Shown: positions 1-12,700 of the stretch, one piece after another | How positions within the stretch are numbered: position 1 is the first letter of the stretch | How the letters are laid out: every line of letters starts with the position of its first letter | Origin: Symsagittifera roscoffensis | Taxonomy: Eukaryota > Xenacoelomorpha > Acoela > Convolutidae | Length of the DNA: 64,000 nt | Assembly: GCF_963678635.1 (NCBI RefSeq) | Contig: NC_087065.1 | Coordinates: forward strand, 59,918,754 to 59,982,753 | Reading direction: 5' to 3' | The notes under the pieces: generated by a model | Seen by the model: only the letters and a program-made list of their open reading frames with translations | What the model was told of the DNA's origin: nothing | Database searches by the model: none | Translations under genes and position numbers: made by a program

Positions 1-54
1 AGTTTGTCTGGATACTTTTACTCAAAGCGGAATAAAGTTGACTCAAGACTTCGT

Positions 55-182
55 GGATCAAGTTAATATCCTCTCCCCTTAATAGACCAAGTTAAGATCC
101 TCCACCCCAGCTCTGAATTAAATTAAATTTGTTAAGCGCTGCATGTAAAATGTTTTTAGGGGGGAGGATGTTAACTTGGTCC
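55..182. mobile_element. Family C MITE, copy 1
   Basis: The element ends in inverted repeats of the form GGACCAAGTTAACATCCTCC. The left end is doubled: two near-identical terminal motifs at about 55-80 and 84-110. The right end reads GGAGGATGTTAACTTGGTCC at about 163-182. A second copy with the same doubled-terminus design lies at 61301-61504, and a degraded one at 30541-30620. The superfamily is unknown. Confidence 0.6.
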
Positions 183-1122
183 GACTTCATTTATTTAAAT
201 GACGCGCATGAGATATGAATCGGCCGAGGAAAAAAATCAGTTACTGAATAGTCATGCAACATAAAAGTAATATTATGCACAAACATGGCGTGATTTTTGA
301 CCGACTTAAATACGCCCATTTTCGTCTCGTCTACACCAGCTGGTTTCTACACATCTTTTGCCTTTATGGAAATCGAGAAAAATCTTCCTAATTATTATCT
401 CAGTTTTTATATACATTTCAACTTGTGAAACGTCGACTGTGCTTAACTGTGACGCCTTACTTGTATCAAAAGTATGTAGGCGGATAAATTGCCGCGGATA
501 AATAATTCGCGTATTGAAACTATCAAAGTGAATTGGTCTAAATTAAAAAAAAAACGCCACAGACATTTATATTGGTCTGAATTAAAAAACAACAACCAAC
601 ACAGGCATTTATATTCCTCGCTTTCTTCGACAATAAAAGTTATGCTCATCTAAAAAAAAGTTATATCATCTAAGTCAAATCAGCAAACTTTAAAATTGTA
701 AACCGCGTAGTTCTACAAAATTGAAAGCAAATGAAACCAAAAAAAGCACAGCATTTTGACTCCACACTCGATTCATTTGGCAGCGATCTGGAGTCCAAAT
801 GATTTTTTGTGGAATTCTGCTGCAATTACGAGCCTGCAATTAAATGTATTTTAAAAAAAGAAACCATGTATTTGTACATTTAGGAGCCGAGCGAGCCCAC
901 TTTTGTGCTCTGCTATAAAACCGAGCTTGGCATCATAATGAGCTGGGTCTGCTTTGATTTATTCTTTTTATGAATCCGTAACCAAAATGATATTCTGGTC
1001 TGAAAATGTAGTAAATCTGATTAAGCCGTAAATCCGTAAGCGAGGCACATGCAAATCGGAGACAATATGGAACCAAACATAGTGAGTCGCGTGTTGAATA
1101 ATGCAGTGGTTTAAAATGCGAA

Positions 1123-1618
1123 CAAGACTGCTCGTATCAGGGCGAAACCCTGAATGTTCCGACTGCCTTTTAAGGTCTATGAAGCAGAAATAAGATGAAA
1201 AAATTAAATATAAAAAAAGAAAAAAAATTGAAAAAAAAAGTTTGGGCACACGCCATATAAAGTACAAAGTGATAAATTTAGCTTCTAGTAACAGATCAAT
1301 AAGCTTCTTTCAACCAATTTGGAACGATTTCTAAGACGGATTAAATCTATGCTTACGCGTTAATAGCGCGAAATATATCGCGCGTTAATTGTCCCAAATT
1401 GGCCAAAATGCTAATCTTTAAACCCCCATAACTTTACAAAAATGGATCACAGGTGAAATATCTTTTCAAATTTAAGCTCAGGGCAACAATACCTTTTGAA
1501 TGATATAAAAAAATTCTGTCAAAAGTGGCTAGTTAAAAAGTCGATATTTGTCTGAAGAAAAAAAAGCCCACCCCGAGCACGAATATTCCGTTACTTTCGT
1601 ATCAAAAGTCGGAACAAT
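1123..1618 (-). mobile_element. Family A Helitron-like repeat, copy 1
   Basis: This is a ~500 bp repeat that matches 22358-22873 along its whole length and 14982-15460 in the opposite orientation. On the - strand it begins TTGTTCCGACTTT and ends with a hairpin (CAGGG..CCCTG) followed by ATACGAGCAGTCTTG. It has no coding capacity. The end hairpin and subterminal inverted GTTCCGAC/GTCGGAAC motifs suggest a non-autonomous Helitron/Helentron-type element, by inference. Confidence 0.65.
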
Positions 1619-2389
1619 AACACTTGGTTTAATTGATGAGTCGTCATGGTAGTTCAAGAGGATATGATTTGAAACTGCTCCAAATGTTTTTTTTGCTAAC
1701 TTTTAGATCTACTTTTTTAAAATTGAGCCAAAAACTAATTCAGAAGTTGATCTACCATCTAGTGTGCAAATGTCACGGAAGTTTCCTCCGATTGTGAACA
1801 AACCCGTCAAAAAGTTACATCATATGATTGAAGTTGGCATGAATATCTTAACTGTTACATAATTATTACGTGACTAATATAAAACAATTACATTTTATCG
1901 GCTGGTTAAAATGATAGCTCGTTTATACTTCGGCTGGTGTATATGACACCGTTGCATCCACTGTTACATAAGTTGGAGCATGTTTCCTGTTAAAAGGAAT
2001 GTATGGGCTGAAAATATATATAGACTTGGTTTTTAGCAGTTTCGGCGAATTCAAAAACACAGTTTTTTGAAGTCAACGCTGACAGTTGCTCATTTTATAA
2101 GTCCATCGAAATGCATTTGGAGGGGCTTTGATCTCATATGTAACTGGATTCTCTGTAACATATTCTTAGTGCGTTTTATAGCCGCTAGTAGGGTTTTCAA
2201 CCTGAGTATTGTCCCTGAATTGTAAACAAAATATTTGGCTCAATTTTATAGCTTTCTTCCTCCGAACTTTCCAGTGTTGCTCCGGAATATTGACAACCTA
2301 CTAACAGTATAAGTGTATTTCAGGTTTCCTGTCAGGTTGAACATGTGAGCTAAAAAGTATTGATTGTAGCCATTTTTTGTTCTGACCAC

Positions 2390-2700
2390 TTTTTGTATTA
2401 GGGAGTATTTTAAATTTTTTTTCTTCTTTAAAGAGTGGAATGATATAGCATATTAAAGCCCTCACAGTCGTGATTCGAACGAGATCTAAAAATTTCAAAT
2501 GCATTTTCCCAGTTTTGAGAAAAACCGTTTTGAAATTTTTGGTTTTTTGTCTTAATTCGAGCGAATAAAGCGAGGGAACAGGCTTACAACAGCTTATTTT
2601 ATTGGCTTAGAAGCTCACAATAGCCTAATTTAAAATGTAAATACTTAGTTTTCTGAATAAAGTTAGTTTTTTGAGTATTTTCGTGCCTCCTTGGTATGAA
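2390..2700. repeat. Family F diverged repeat, copy 1
   Basis: The segment shares an ordered set of words (TCGTGATTCGAAC, a TTTTCCCAGT block, a GAAAAAC..GTTTTGAAATTTTT block, then AATTCGAGCGA) with 5420-5640 and, more diverged, 56755-57000. It is probably an old interspersed element. I cannot define its ends. Confidence 0.4.
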
Positions 2701-2952
2701 AAATTTGAAAAATACAAGAAATATATTCTAAAAAAATTTAAAAATTTGTTTTCTGATTTTTTTGTTCTAGTTATTATTCACCAGTTATTGTCTTACTTTT
2801 TTTTACTATGACAGTCGAATATGCCTAATCGATAACTCTTCGTTCAGTTTTTTTTTATCACACCACGCCGAAAGAAAATACGACACTATTTTGAAAAAAA
2901 CGGAAAATTCTGCTACTTTTACATTACCCAGCTATCCTTGTTATAATATTTG

Positions 2953-3109
2953 TAATATTACAGCCATTTCAAGCCTTGGTTCGGTTGATATTTGAAACCT
3001 TCGAAAACATTCTCAGTATCAAGAAAAATTGCTCCGGCAAGTTATATATATGTGTTTTCGAAGGTTTCAAATATCAAACGAACCAAGGCTTGAAATGGCT
3101 GTAATATTA
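2953..3109. repeat. 57-bp near-perfect inverted repeat (hairpin)
   Basis: Arms at 2953-3009 and 3053-3109 are reverse complements with one mismatch and a 43-nt loop. A transcript would fold into a long hairpin. It may be a foldback element or a source of small RNA. It overlaps a 113-codon antisense frame that I regard as fortuitous. Confidence 0.85.
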
Positions 3110-3538
3110 TAAATCTCTTAACACCCACTGACCTATTTGTGGTACCTGATTTTACGCAGAAAAAAAAACATGAAGCCTTAGTTGCTTTCCATTTCGTGAT
3201 CGGAATGAAAAACTTCGATGTTGTTGGATGAATAATAATCACATAAGTGTTCGCAATTAATTCTGAGAAGACCTTCAATCTCCTCATTTTGTCAATTGTG
3301 TCTGGGTTAATACCTGATCTTGTTTCAGGTTCTGGAAAGGAGACATTGCTTCGACACTTTGGTCTAACACTGTAAGTTTTCAAGGTGATCAGTTCAACTT
3401 CGAATTCGAGTTGAACAGTATCTAAACAATATAGTTTGAAGTTTTAGCTTTAATTAGCTTGAAAGAATTCATTTTTTAAATGTAAAAGTAAAAGTTCTTA
3501 ATGAAAACCTACTATCATTCAAAATGTTTTAATTTCAG

Positions 3539-3722
3539 ATTGCACGAGAGCAGATCCACTTTAGCCGATGCCATCAGACTGATTGTGCCAGATGTGCTGA
3601 CCTTAGTGGCGTCCATATCCAGTCTGAGTTTCTGCAAGAGGTACCAGATGCCGAAGAGGAGAAACAACAGCCACCTCCCAAACCCACACCCCATTCCACA
3701 CACAGTCAGTCAGTCTTTCCAG
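3539..3722 (+). CDS. Piezo: Piezo exon 1 of window
   Basis: The acceptor AATTTCAG precedes the exon, and the first base completes a split codon. It encodes ADAIRLIVPDVLTLVASI followed by a basic, proline- and histidine-rich linker, matching PNAIRLVAPDLGILV near residue 120 of human PIEZO1. It ends in phase 0 at CAG|GTAGGG. The next intron is 300 bp with nothing notable. Confidence 0.85.
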
Positions 3723-6700
3723 GTAGGGCTTCTACTGTTATCATTCTCAATGATAGTTTCGTTTTTAAAGCTATACCCGATGTTTGAAGCTAGTGGGGGT
3801 GGTGATGTTCAAGTATCTTTAAATTTTAATTGCGTTGTTAAGAATCCTGAGTTCTCTCGTCGAGTCTCGCACACGTTTGCCACAACTATGGGCCAGTTGA
3901 ACCTCTAACGATTGGCAAATACTTTTTGTTCCAGCCTTTTCACGAAGCTCAACGAACTATAGCATAGGACAGAAAGTTTATTAATCAAAAAAAAAATTTC
4001 AAATGTTATTGTGTTGCTGCAGGACACGTTCCACTACTTTTCCATCAACCTGTCTCTATGTGTGGCTGGAATTTGCTACCCCTCCCTCCCCTCGGGACTC
4101 TACTTCCTCCTTTTCGTCTTCTTCACCACTTGGTGGTCTGCAAAACAGGAAGTGGGGTCCTGGTTCGCCTACGTCACTCTTCTCTTGCTGGCTGTGTGTG
4201 GCTGTCACATAGTCTTGCTCTACACGTTTCAGATGCAATTCCTAGAACACTTCGCTAATCCAGCTGAACTCTTTTCAAGGTTTGAACAGTTATTGATCAA
4301 TTAACTGCATAAAATTTTGACAAGGGCAAACGCTGGTGTTTTTTGCGGTCGCCTCCACTTTAGAATTCAAACAGAATGTTAATTGGTTCTTTACTTGAAC
4401 TTCGGATGCATAATTGACAGAAGTCTAGCATTTATGCAGCAATTACTAAAAGAAAAACAATTCGATAAACACGAGCCGGATAAAAGTATTCTCTTGGAGC
4501 AAAAAAATGCACAAAAAGGTCACGGGTGATAGTAGTTTGTGATACATGCAGAACGAGAAAGATATGAGAATTTGCAAACATTTTTGTAAATTTTAACCAA
4601 ACACTTTAACAAAAACTTTGTCTGCTTTTAGACTGTTCGGCTTGGCGGCCGTGGTGCGGACTGACTGCAGAAGACCCTACTCTCTGGCTCTGTACGACAG
4701 AGTAGACTGGACCCATATAGCAAACCCACTGTGTCTCTACTTCTGCTATTCTGTCCTCGCAGTCAGGTCTCGATACTGGTTCTTCAGGGTCAGTAGTGCA
4801 CTCATTTGAAATATTAAATTAATACTAGTAATTTAGCATGTATTATATCGAACTTCGAAATTAATTTAATCACATACTAAATCTAAGACATAGATCACGA
4901 AAATTTTAGAAACAAACGAAATCTGGATTATTTTTTTGCTAAAAGAGTGATTGTAACTTTTGCGAAGGTAAACGGCTGCAAAACATTCGATTTTTACACC
5001 GACATATGTCTGGTTGTTCCGACCACTGAAAGCGGGGAGGAAATTTGTCTTCGGGCTGGTTTTAAAATTTTTTCTCGACAAAACAACAGACTTTTGTCGT
5101 TTGAATTTTTTGCATTTTTGTCCAATTTCGAGCGAGTAGGTCTTATAATAGGCATATAGTAGTCTGAATCTTAAATTAGGCTGTAAAAATTTAGTTTACT
5201 CCAGTAAAATTAGTTTTCGAAATTTGTTTTTGCGCTTTCTTCAGAAATTTTATTTTTTCAAAAAAAAAATCAAATCTACAAAAAATCATAAAAAACTTGT
5301 TTGAACTTTTAAAATGTTTTTATTTTTCAACTCTTTTTTCTTCAGATTCTCACCACAGCAAACAAATTTGAAAACAAAGAAAGAAATGGTTTTTTTTAAA
5401 GTTCATGCAATTGAAAATCAGGTACCACAAATAATCATCGGAATCGGTTGTGTGATATATCATAACAAAGCCCTTTCAGCAGTCGTGATTCGATCGACAT
5501 CAAAACTTTTTCCCAGTGTTTAGAAAACTGGTTTTAAATTTTTGAGCTTTGGTTCAATTTCGAGCAAGTGAAATTAGTTATTGAAAAGTTTTAGTGTCAT
5601 TTTCGGAATAAAAACACTTCAAACAACCTAAAAACTGCAAAAAAAAAAGAAAATATTTAAGAATCTTTAAATTTTTATTGATTTTTTTAATATATATTTT
5701 TTTGTTTTTCCAGTAATTTTCGATAAAAACTTTCCAATGTGCTTTTTTTTCAAGAATATGGTCGGAAATTGCACAGCACCGGCTATACTTGTTGTTTTTT
5801 GTTTTAGTCTAAACTACAGGAGAGAATGATGGCTCAAATTGAAAAATTGGCTGCTGAAGAATTAGAGAAAACTGCCAGACTTCGGTCGAACGTTGTGGTA
5901 AGTTAAAACCGTTGAGGAACACTTGCTGGCTGTGTTTCTGTCTGTTTTCAATTACATAGTGCACTAATATACGCTATATTCGTTTAAAAAGATATCAAAT
6001 TGATTTTCGCTTGATTTGAAACGAAACTAAACTGAACCAGCTTTCATTTAGACAGTTGACAAGTGCTCTTTTTTTTATTTGTCCGGTATTATTTGATAAC
6101 TTTAATCCGTTTTGGACAAATTTAGAGAGCGCGACCCGGTAGATCCGGAGCAAATAATTTCACAGCCGTTTCTGCCGTCGATTCCGATGATGACGCTTTA
6201 AAGATGTCTTTGACCTTGAATCATTCTGTCGGCGTGAGCGCCAACAACGTGGCGACTATATCTGACTCGGTTCCCCATATCCACGATTCGAGTACATTTC
6301 CAAACAATATCTTACCGCACTCAATTGACATTCCGCTGACGTCGGTGAAAACGGACCCCACGGAGGTACCGGGGTCTCCAGTTAGAGGAGATAGGGCAAC
6401 AGAAATGGGATCATCAACTGCCAATCTTTCCAAATCAGGAACGATTCTGTACCCCAACTTAAGTCGCAAGGTATAATCGCATCTGATGTTCTATACCAAT
6501 GTTTTTTCCCGTTTTTTTGAAAATCTAGACCTCTTTTGTTCAACTTGACCGAATTGACTTTCCGAGCTCTCCATAAACACTAGAAAGACCTTCTTTTGCT
6601 GAAATTTTTATTATTTGCTAAGCATATTTCTGTATTGTGACGCCATTAAGAATTGCAGTAAATGGAAACATATGGAAGCGCTTTTTTAATAAAGCCGGTT

Positions 6701-9700
6701 TTTTGAAAACAGGTTGTGGTTGCAATGTTTAGTTGGTAGATTAACTTTTATCAAATTATTTATTATTTTATTAGTTTATTTAAATACTAGTTGAGACCCT
6801 CTTGTTTCAGCCTTCATCTCACGCGTTGGGTGCTCTATCGTTACACTTAATCAAAAAGTCTTCGGGTCTGTCTCCCTTCAATGCACCAGGCACCCCCTCG
6901 GCCGAACAAGGGGGGCGTGTGCGGAGACAAAATGAACACGACGGAGAAGTGATGGGGAGGGGGAGGGGAAGGGGCAAGAATGTGTGGCTGCAGAGGGCGG
7001 GCCTGTACAATCTGGTGTTGAAAATGTTTCAGTTTCTGGTAAAAAGGAGCTGCACGTGCGCACCCATGATTATGATGGTCAGTAATCAACTTTATGACCA
7101 TAACTTTATACATAACGTATTCATTTTTATTGCATCTTTTTTAATAATTTTTCATAACACTTTTAGAAAAACTGATAATTCAACTAAAAAGGAAGAACGC
7201 TTTTTAATTTGGATGATTTCTCGCGCAAAATTGAGTCCCGGTTGTAAACATTCGAGTAGCATCATGCTAAAGCCCACTTAGTAACCTGATCGAAAAATCA
7301 GATTTTTTCTTTAAAAATCTATGTTAAGTATCCCTAGTAGTCCTCCTCTTCGAAATAATCTATTATTTGTGGTGTTTCGACATTCTTGTGGCGGCTTGTA
7401 CAGGGTTAGCGGGCGCGATAGCCAAGGCTTAGCAATTCAATCAGCGGAAGTGTATTTCAATCAACGTTTGAGGATCAGACCATGACACGGCTCTATCCCC
7501 CCCCCCCACCTGGAATGATCATCAGTTTTATGGTTTAATTAATGTTTTTACAAGGCTAGGTATGAAAAACAAAAAATAGGTTTATCATGGCTTAGTGAGT
7601 CCGCATGTCATAACAATAGGGTGACGCAAAAAAAACTTTACTTGTAAGAATTCGCAAGTGGGTATACAGGAAAAGAGCCCATTGCACTTTCGATGGAAAT
7701 CTTGGTAACACTCAAGTACTTGATAAGTATGACTCCACACAATGGCGGATCTAGGATTTTCTCGAGGGGGGGAAACATGCCAATGGAGGCAACTTTAGGC
7801 TTTTTTCGAAAATTTTGACCAACAAATTGCGTTTTTTCGGCGCGTGCTCCACGCTCAAAATTAGTATATTTTGGCGTCCACCCCCCACCCCCCTATATAT
7901 CCGCCCCTGACTTCCCAAAATTAATTTTTTTCTGTTTTTTTTTGTTAAATTAGATTTCAAAAATTGTCAATATCGTCTACTATTCCCTCAGAAGCTACTC
8001 CTCTCGCACATTTGAAATAATATGAATTTCAAAAATTTGTCAATTACCCGAGAAGTCGTTAAGTGATTTATATTAAAGCGATTAGCGGCTTAGCAGTTTG
8101 TATTAGCACAGTAAAAACCCAGGCTCAGGATAATTAATTTCTTCTGATTCTGGTCGGTGATCAACACAAAGCGTTTTCGTGGAATTTGGATTCAATTGCT
8201 CGAGCTCAAAACATGTTTTTTGAAGTTGAGTTTGTTATTCCGGCTTTCGAAGAAAGTAAAGAGTAAATATGCTCGTGGTGTTTTTTTATTCAGACCAATT
8301 TAACGATTGCGATTAGCATGCGTTATCAAATTGGAACATAGATTTTTTTGTCGGGTTAAAAACTTGCTTAACAGTATCGCTTGAATCGCTTGGTATCTTG
8401 GCTCATAATGTTATATTATTATTGTGTTATTTTTAGTCTTATTTTGTTTTGTCGGCTTAGATGCAACATTAAGATTTTTTTTGCTGTATGTACCTTTCAT
8501 TGTAGTTGTTTTTTTTTTGTTTTCATTTATTTCTGCAGTTGTTAATTCTACTAACCTTGGCTTCGTATATCGTTTTTCTGTTTTTTTTTGTTTAAAAAAA
8601 TATATGGCCTTTATGATATCGGCTAATAATTTATCGGCTTACTAACCTAATTTTGAGTCGTTTTGAAAAAAAAACATAATTTTTTATGCTTTCTTCCGGA
8701 TTGCACAAAACTTTAAAAATCGCTTAATAGAATTTATAATTCAAAGTTTTTTTTGACAACAACTTTATTTTCGCTTCATTGCTCGACAATTATTTTTGAA
8801 ATTTCATTAAACGCCGTCGAATGTGTTTCCAGAGAACCATAAATTGTGTGTTTTCCTCCGGATCGCACAAAATCAGAATAGATTTTTTACTTGAAAGATT
8901 TTTGTGACAACAATTTTATTTTCGCTCGATAATCGTTTTTGATTTTTCCTTGAACGCCGTCAAATGTGTTTCTGGACGTGTTTTTCGGAAATAGAACATC
9001 CTTCCAGACAACATTTTGAAGTTTTTCAGTTGTGGTTTTTTCGAAATGTTTCCGATTTCGTTGGACTTAATGGGTCTCTTTTGCTTTCCTGTCTGCTAGC
9101 TTGCATTGCTTTTTTGTGGTAGCGCAAGTGAATCGAAGCCCCGCTTCGCCTCTGTGTCCAAAAAATTATTCGCTAGCACGGAGGATTGCTCCAAGGCTCT
9201 GCGAGAATACCGCCGGTTGCGCACAGTGCTCTAATAACTTGACACGAACTCAATCAAAGTGCTCGTTCTACACATTGATGCTTGAAGTGTAACGCGGGTT
9301 ATTTGACTCACCATTAGATCGTTTCGAAATTGAATTGAGGGAAATTTATTGGTCTTAGTCATTCAATGCACGAATCAAATGTTTGTTAACGCTTGAAAAC
9401 TGATTGGCAAAAACAACTGATGTTATTGCTTTTTTCTTTTGAATTTATTTCGCGCAGTCTGTCCTTCGCGCCCGAGAAAATCTTTTAACACTTAAACAAG
9501 ACCAGTTGAAGAACAGTCGGAACACTCAGGGCTTTGCCTTGATACAGGCAGTCTTGTTCCCATTTGCGCCTAAAGGTTTCACTCATGTTGTAATAACCTT
9601 AAATTACCTATAATTACCGGTAAAAATTAATTCATCGTAAATAACTTCGAGCAGTGAAGAGTACTCCCAAATTCATGCCAAGTAACTTCAAAATAAATAG

Positions 9701-12700
9701 AGTACTCCATAGACCTTCAAAAGGCAGTCGGAACATTCGATGCTTCGCCCTAAAACGAGCAGTTCTGTTGTTTTCTATCTTTTTTTTCTTTTCAGATAGC
9801 ATGAGCTGCATAATCGCTGAGTTGAAGGACTAGTATTAAAAAAGCCCGGAAAGAAAATCAAAAATCTTTTTAAACTATCATGATTCTAAGGACTCACATC
9901 TTAAAACAATCCATCTTTTTTATCCATTGAACCACTGTTGCTGGAGCTTTCACCCGTTGCTCTAGAAATCAAGCAGCATTGACTGCTCCATTTTTAGGAG
10001 CTCTTTTTTGTTGTGATTTACTACTTATTTTCGCTACTTCTAAATGAACACTGGTTAATATAATTCATTTTTATAACTAAATGAGTATTTATTACCTAAA
10101 TAAGGTTTTGTTCCGACTTTCGAGGAAAGTGATGTGATGTGTTTTATTACTAAGTATTTAACTGATCTTCGGTATTGATTAGACACCAGTCCCAGTCTGT
10201 TTCAAGTTGAGCATCGACCTTTGGTCGACTAGCGTCATTGTTCAGAATTGTCTGAGACGAGACATTTTAATTCAACACAATTTCTTATTTGATTTCCTGT
10301 TTTAGCTTAAAGGTCATATGGTAGAACGGGAAAACTTTTGTTGGTGCAAAGCCGTTATGGCTAAAAGCATTCAAGATACACTATTTATGCTGCTATTTTA
10401 ATATGCAAATCATATCAAAGTTGTTAAATTAAATGTTTATATCTTACCTAAACTCAAATTGAGTCATTAAAAATCGAAAACCATTCGAGAATTTAAAAAT
10501 TTCATGGGAGATTTTTGAAGTTTCAATTTCAAAAACCTTATATATTAAAAAAATGACACGTTTTCAGCCTAAGGCCTAATGTTTACGGTGCTATCGAGCG
10601 CAACATTTAAAAAGGCTTAGATCAGTGCTTAAAGAATCACTCAGAGCATCACTCAGAGCGAGATGAACTCGATTCAACTTTCAGGCTAGCCAGTACCTGC
10701 CCTATTTTTGTCCAATTGCGAACAGGGAATTTTGTCCAATTCCCTGTTCGCATTTACAGATTCATTTCAGTCTGAAACGAATCACTTAAAAACAGCAACT
10801 TCTATGCTAAGAGAGAAACTTTTTGCAAACCTCTTCGGTCTATGAAATAAATGGAAATGTTTCAACGTTTCATAGCTTCAAAAACATGCTTAGAAAAACT
10901 GAAACTTTTTGCGAACCGATTTAGTCTATGAAATAACTTGAAATAATTACAACGTTTCATAGCTTTTGCAGCTTGCTCACAAAAATTAAAAACTTTCGCA
11001 AACCAATTCAGTCTATGAAATAACTTGAAATTATTTAAAGTTTTATAGCTTGATGAAAAGCATAACTGAATTAGAAAAAAATAACCGCTTCGCGAACGAT
11101 TCAGTCTATGAAAAACATAGCCTAAAAAGCTTGCTTAGAAAAACTTAAATTTTTGCGAACCGATTCGATTTACAAAACAACTTCAAATAGTTTGAAGTTT
11201 CTTTACTTTGAACCTTGCTTAGAAAACTTGAAATTTTGGCGAACCGATTCGATCTATCAAACAGCTTGAAAAATTTCAATGTTTCATAGCTTTAAAAACT
11301 TGCTTAGAAAAACAACTTTTTCGCAAACGTTTCAGTCTATCAAATACCATGAACTATTTCGAAGTTTCATGGCTTGAAAAGCGTGCTTAGAAAAACTTAA
11401 GTTTTATGCAAAACGATTCAGTCTATAAAATAAATTGTAACAATACAAAATGTCATAGCTTTGAAAGCGTGCTTAGAAGAACTTAAACTTTTTAAAAACC
11501 GATTCGGTCTACGAAATAACTTGAAAGAATTCAAGTGTTATTAGCTTTATTAGCTTGCCTAGAAAAATTTACACTTTTCGCAAACCGAGTCAGTCCATTA
11601 ATTTACTCGGAATCTGATTTTTTGTTTCGCATTTTTCAAAGTTTCGAACAGCTTCAAAATTTCGAATAGCTTGCTTAAATAAGTTTTTCAAGAACTGATT
11701 TGTTTCAATAAATATCTGGAGTTATGTCAAAATTTTATAGCTTTAAAAGCTTGCTCAGAAAAACCACTTTTTTGCAAACGATTCAGTCCATGAAAAAAAC
11801 ATGAAATTATTCAAAGTTTCTTGGCTTTAAAAACTTGCTCCGAAAACTTCCACTTTTTGCAAAACGATTCAGTCTATAAAATAGCTTGCATTAATACGAA
11901 ATGTCATAGCTTTAAAATCGTGCTTAAAAAAATTGATTTTTTTGCGAACCGAAAACTCTTAAGCTTTTTGCGTACTGATTCGGTTACTAAGAAAAATTTC
12001 AATAAAAAATTTCATTTTTTTGCCAAGTTTGCCTAGAAAAACCTAACTTTTGCTGATTGATTTGCTCTATGAAACAACGTGAAATATTTAAATATTTCAT
12101 TGCTTGAATAGCTTTATATGAAAAGCTTAAGTTGAGTCATCCCATTTGCTTTATGAAACATTTTGAAATATATCAAAGTTTCATAGCTTGAACAGCTTGT
12201 TTAGAAAAACTTCAGCTTTTCGGGAACAAATTCGTTCTATGAAACTTGAAATTTTTCAAAGCGATTTACGATATGGCCTAACCTGAAATTGTTCAAAATT
12301 TTTTTTGCTTGGATAGCTTGATCAGAACACTAACTAATTTTTTGCGAGCCAATCGATTGTTGCAGGCGGGCTTGCTAGTAATGATTGAAACGATTAAAGC
12401 ATTGAAACATTTTGAAAGTGCAGTTAGAGCATCAAAGATTTCGCCCTGATACGCGCAGTGTTGATGTGTTTATTTTAAGTTCTCAGTTGATATTCTTTAA
12501 CGTATCACCTGAAAACTTCTGTAACTGCTAGAGAATATAAAAAGTGTTACCCCGTAGGCAAACAGTTTGAACTTGAAAAATTAAAACAACTTTGTTCACT
12601 CAAACTTTAAAACAGTCTTGACTATGAAAACAAAGAAACTCGGAGAACCTTTGTCTCATATCGAAGAGGTCATGCTGGTTTACTATTCATGTCGATGTAG

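Larger units (their letters stand above)
1..3538. other. Non-coding stretch upstream of first recognised Piezo exon
   Basis: I find no exon here. Piezo proteins have roughly 115 residues before the first exon I recognise, so this is most likely intron, with the 5' end of the gene outside the window or in short exons I cannot recognise. It holds a family C MITE (55-182), a family A repeat (1123-1618), a family F repeat (about 2390-2700) and a 57-bp inverted repeat (2953-3109). Confidence 0.6.

Noticed and set aside
3042-3383. 113-codon - strand ORF
   Set aside because: It runs through one arm of the inverted repeat, and there is no homology or gene context. Probably fortuitous or a transposon scrap.
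10780-12350. CRISPR-like array
   Set aside because: This is eukaryotic intronic DNA. Units are diverged end to end with no constant repeat/unique spacer pattern and no cas genes.
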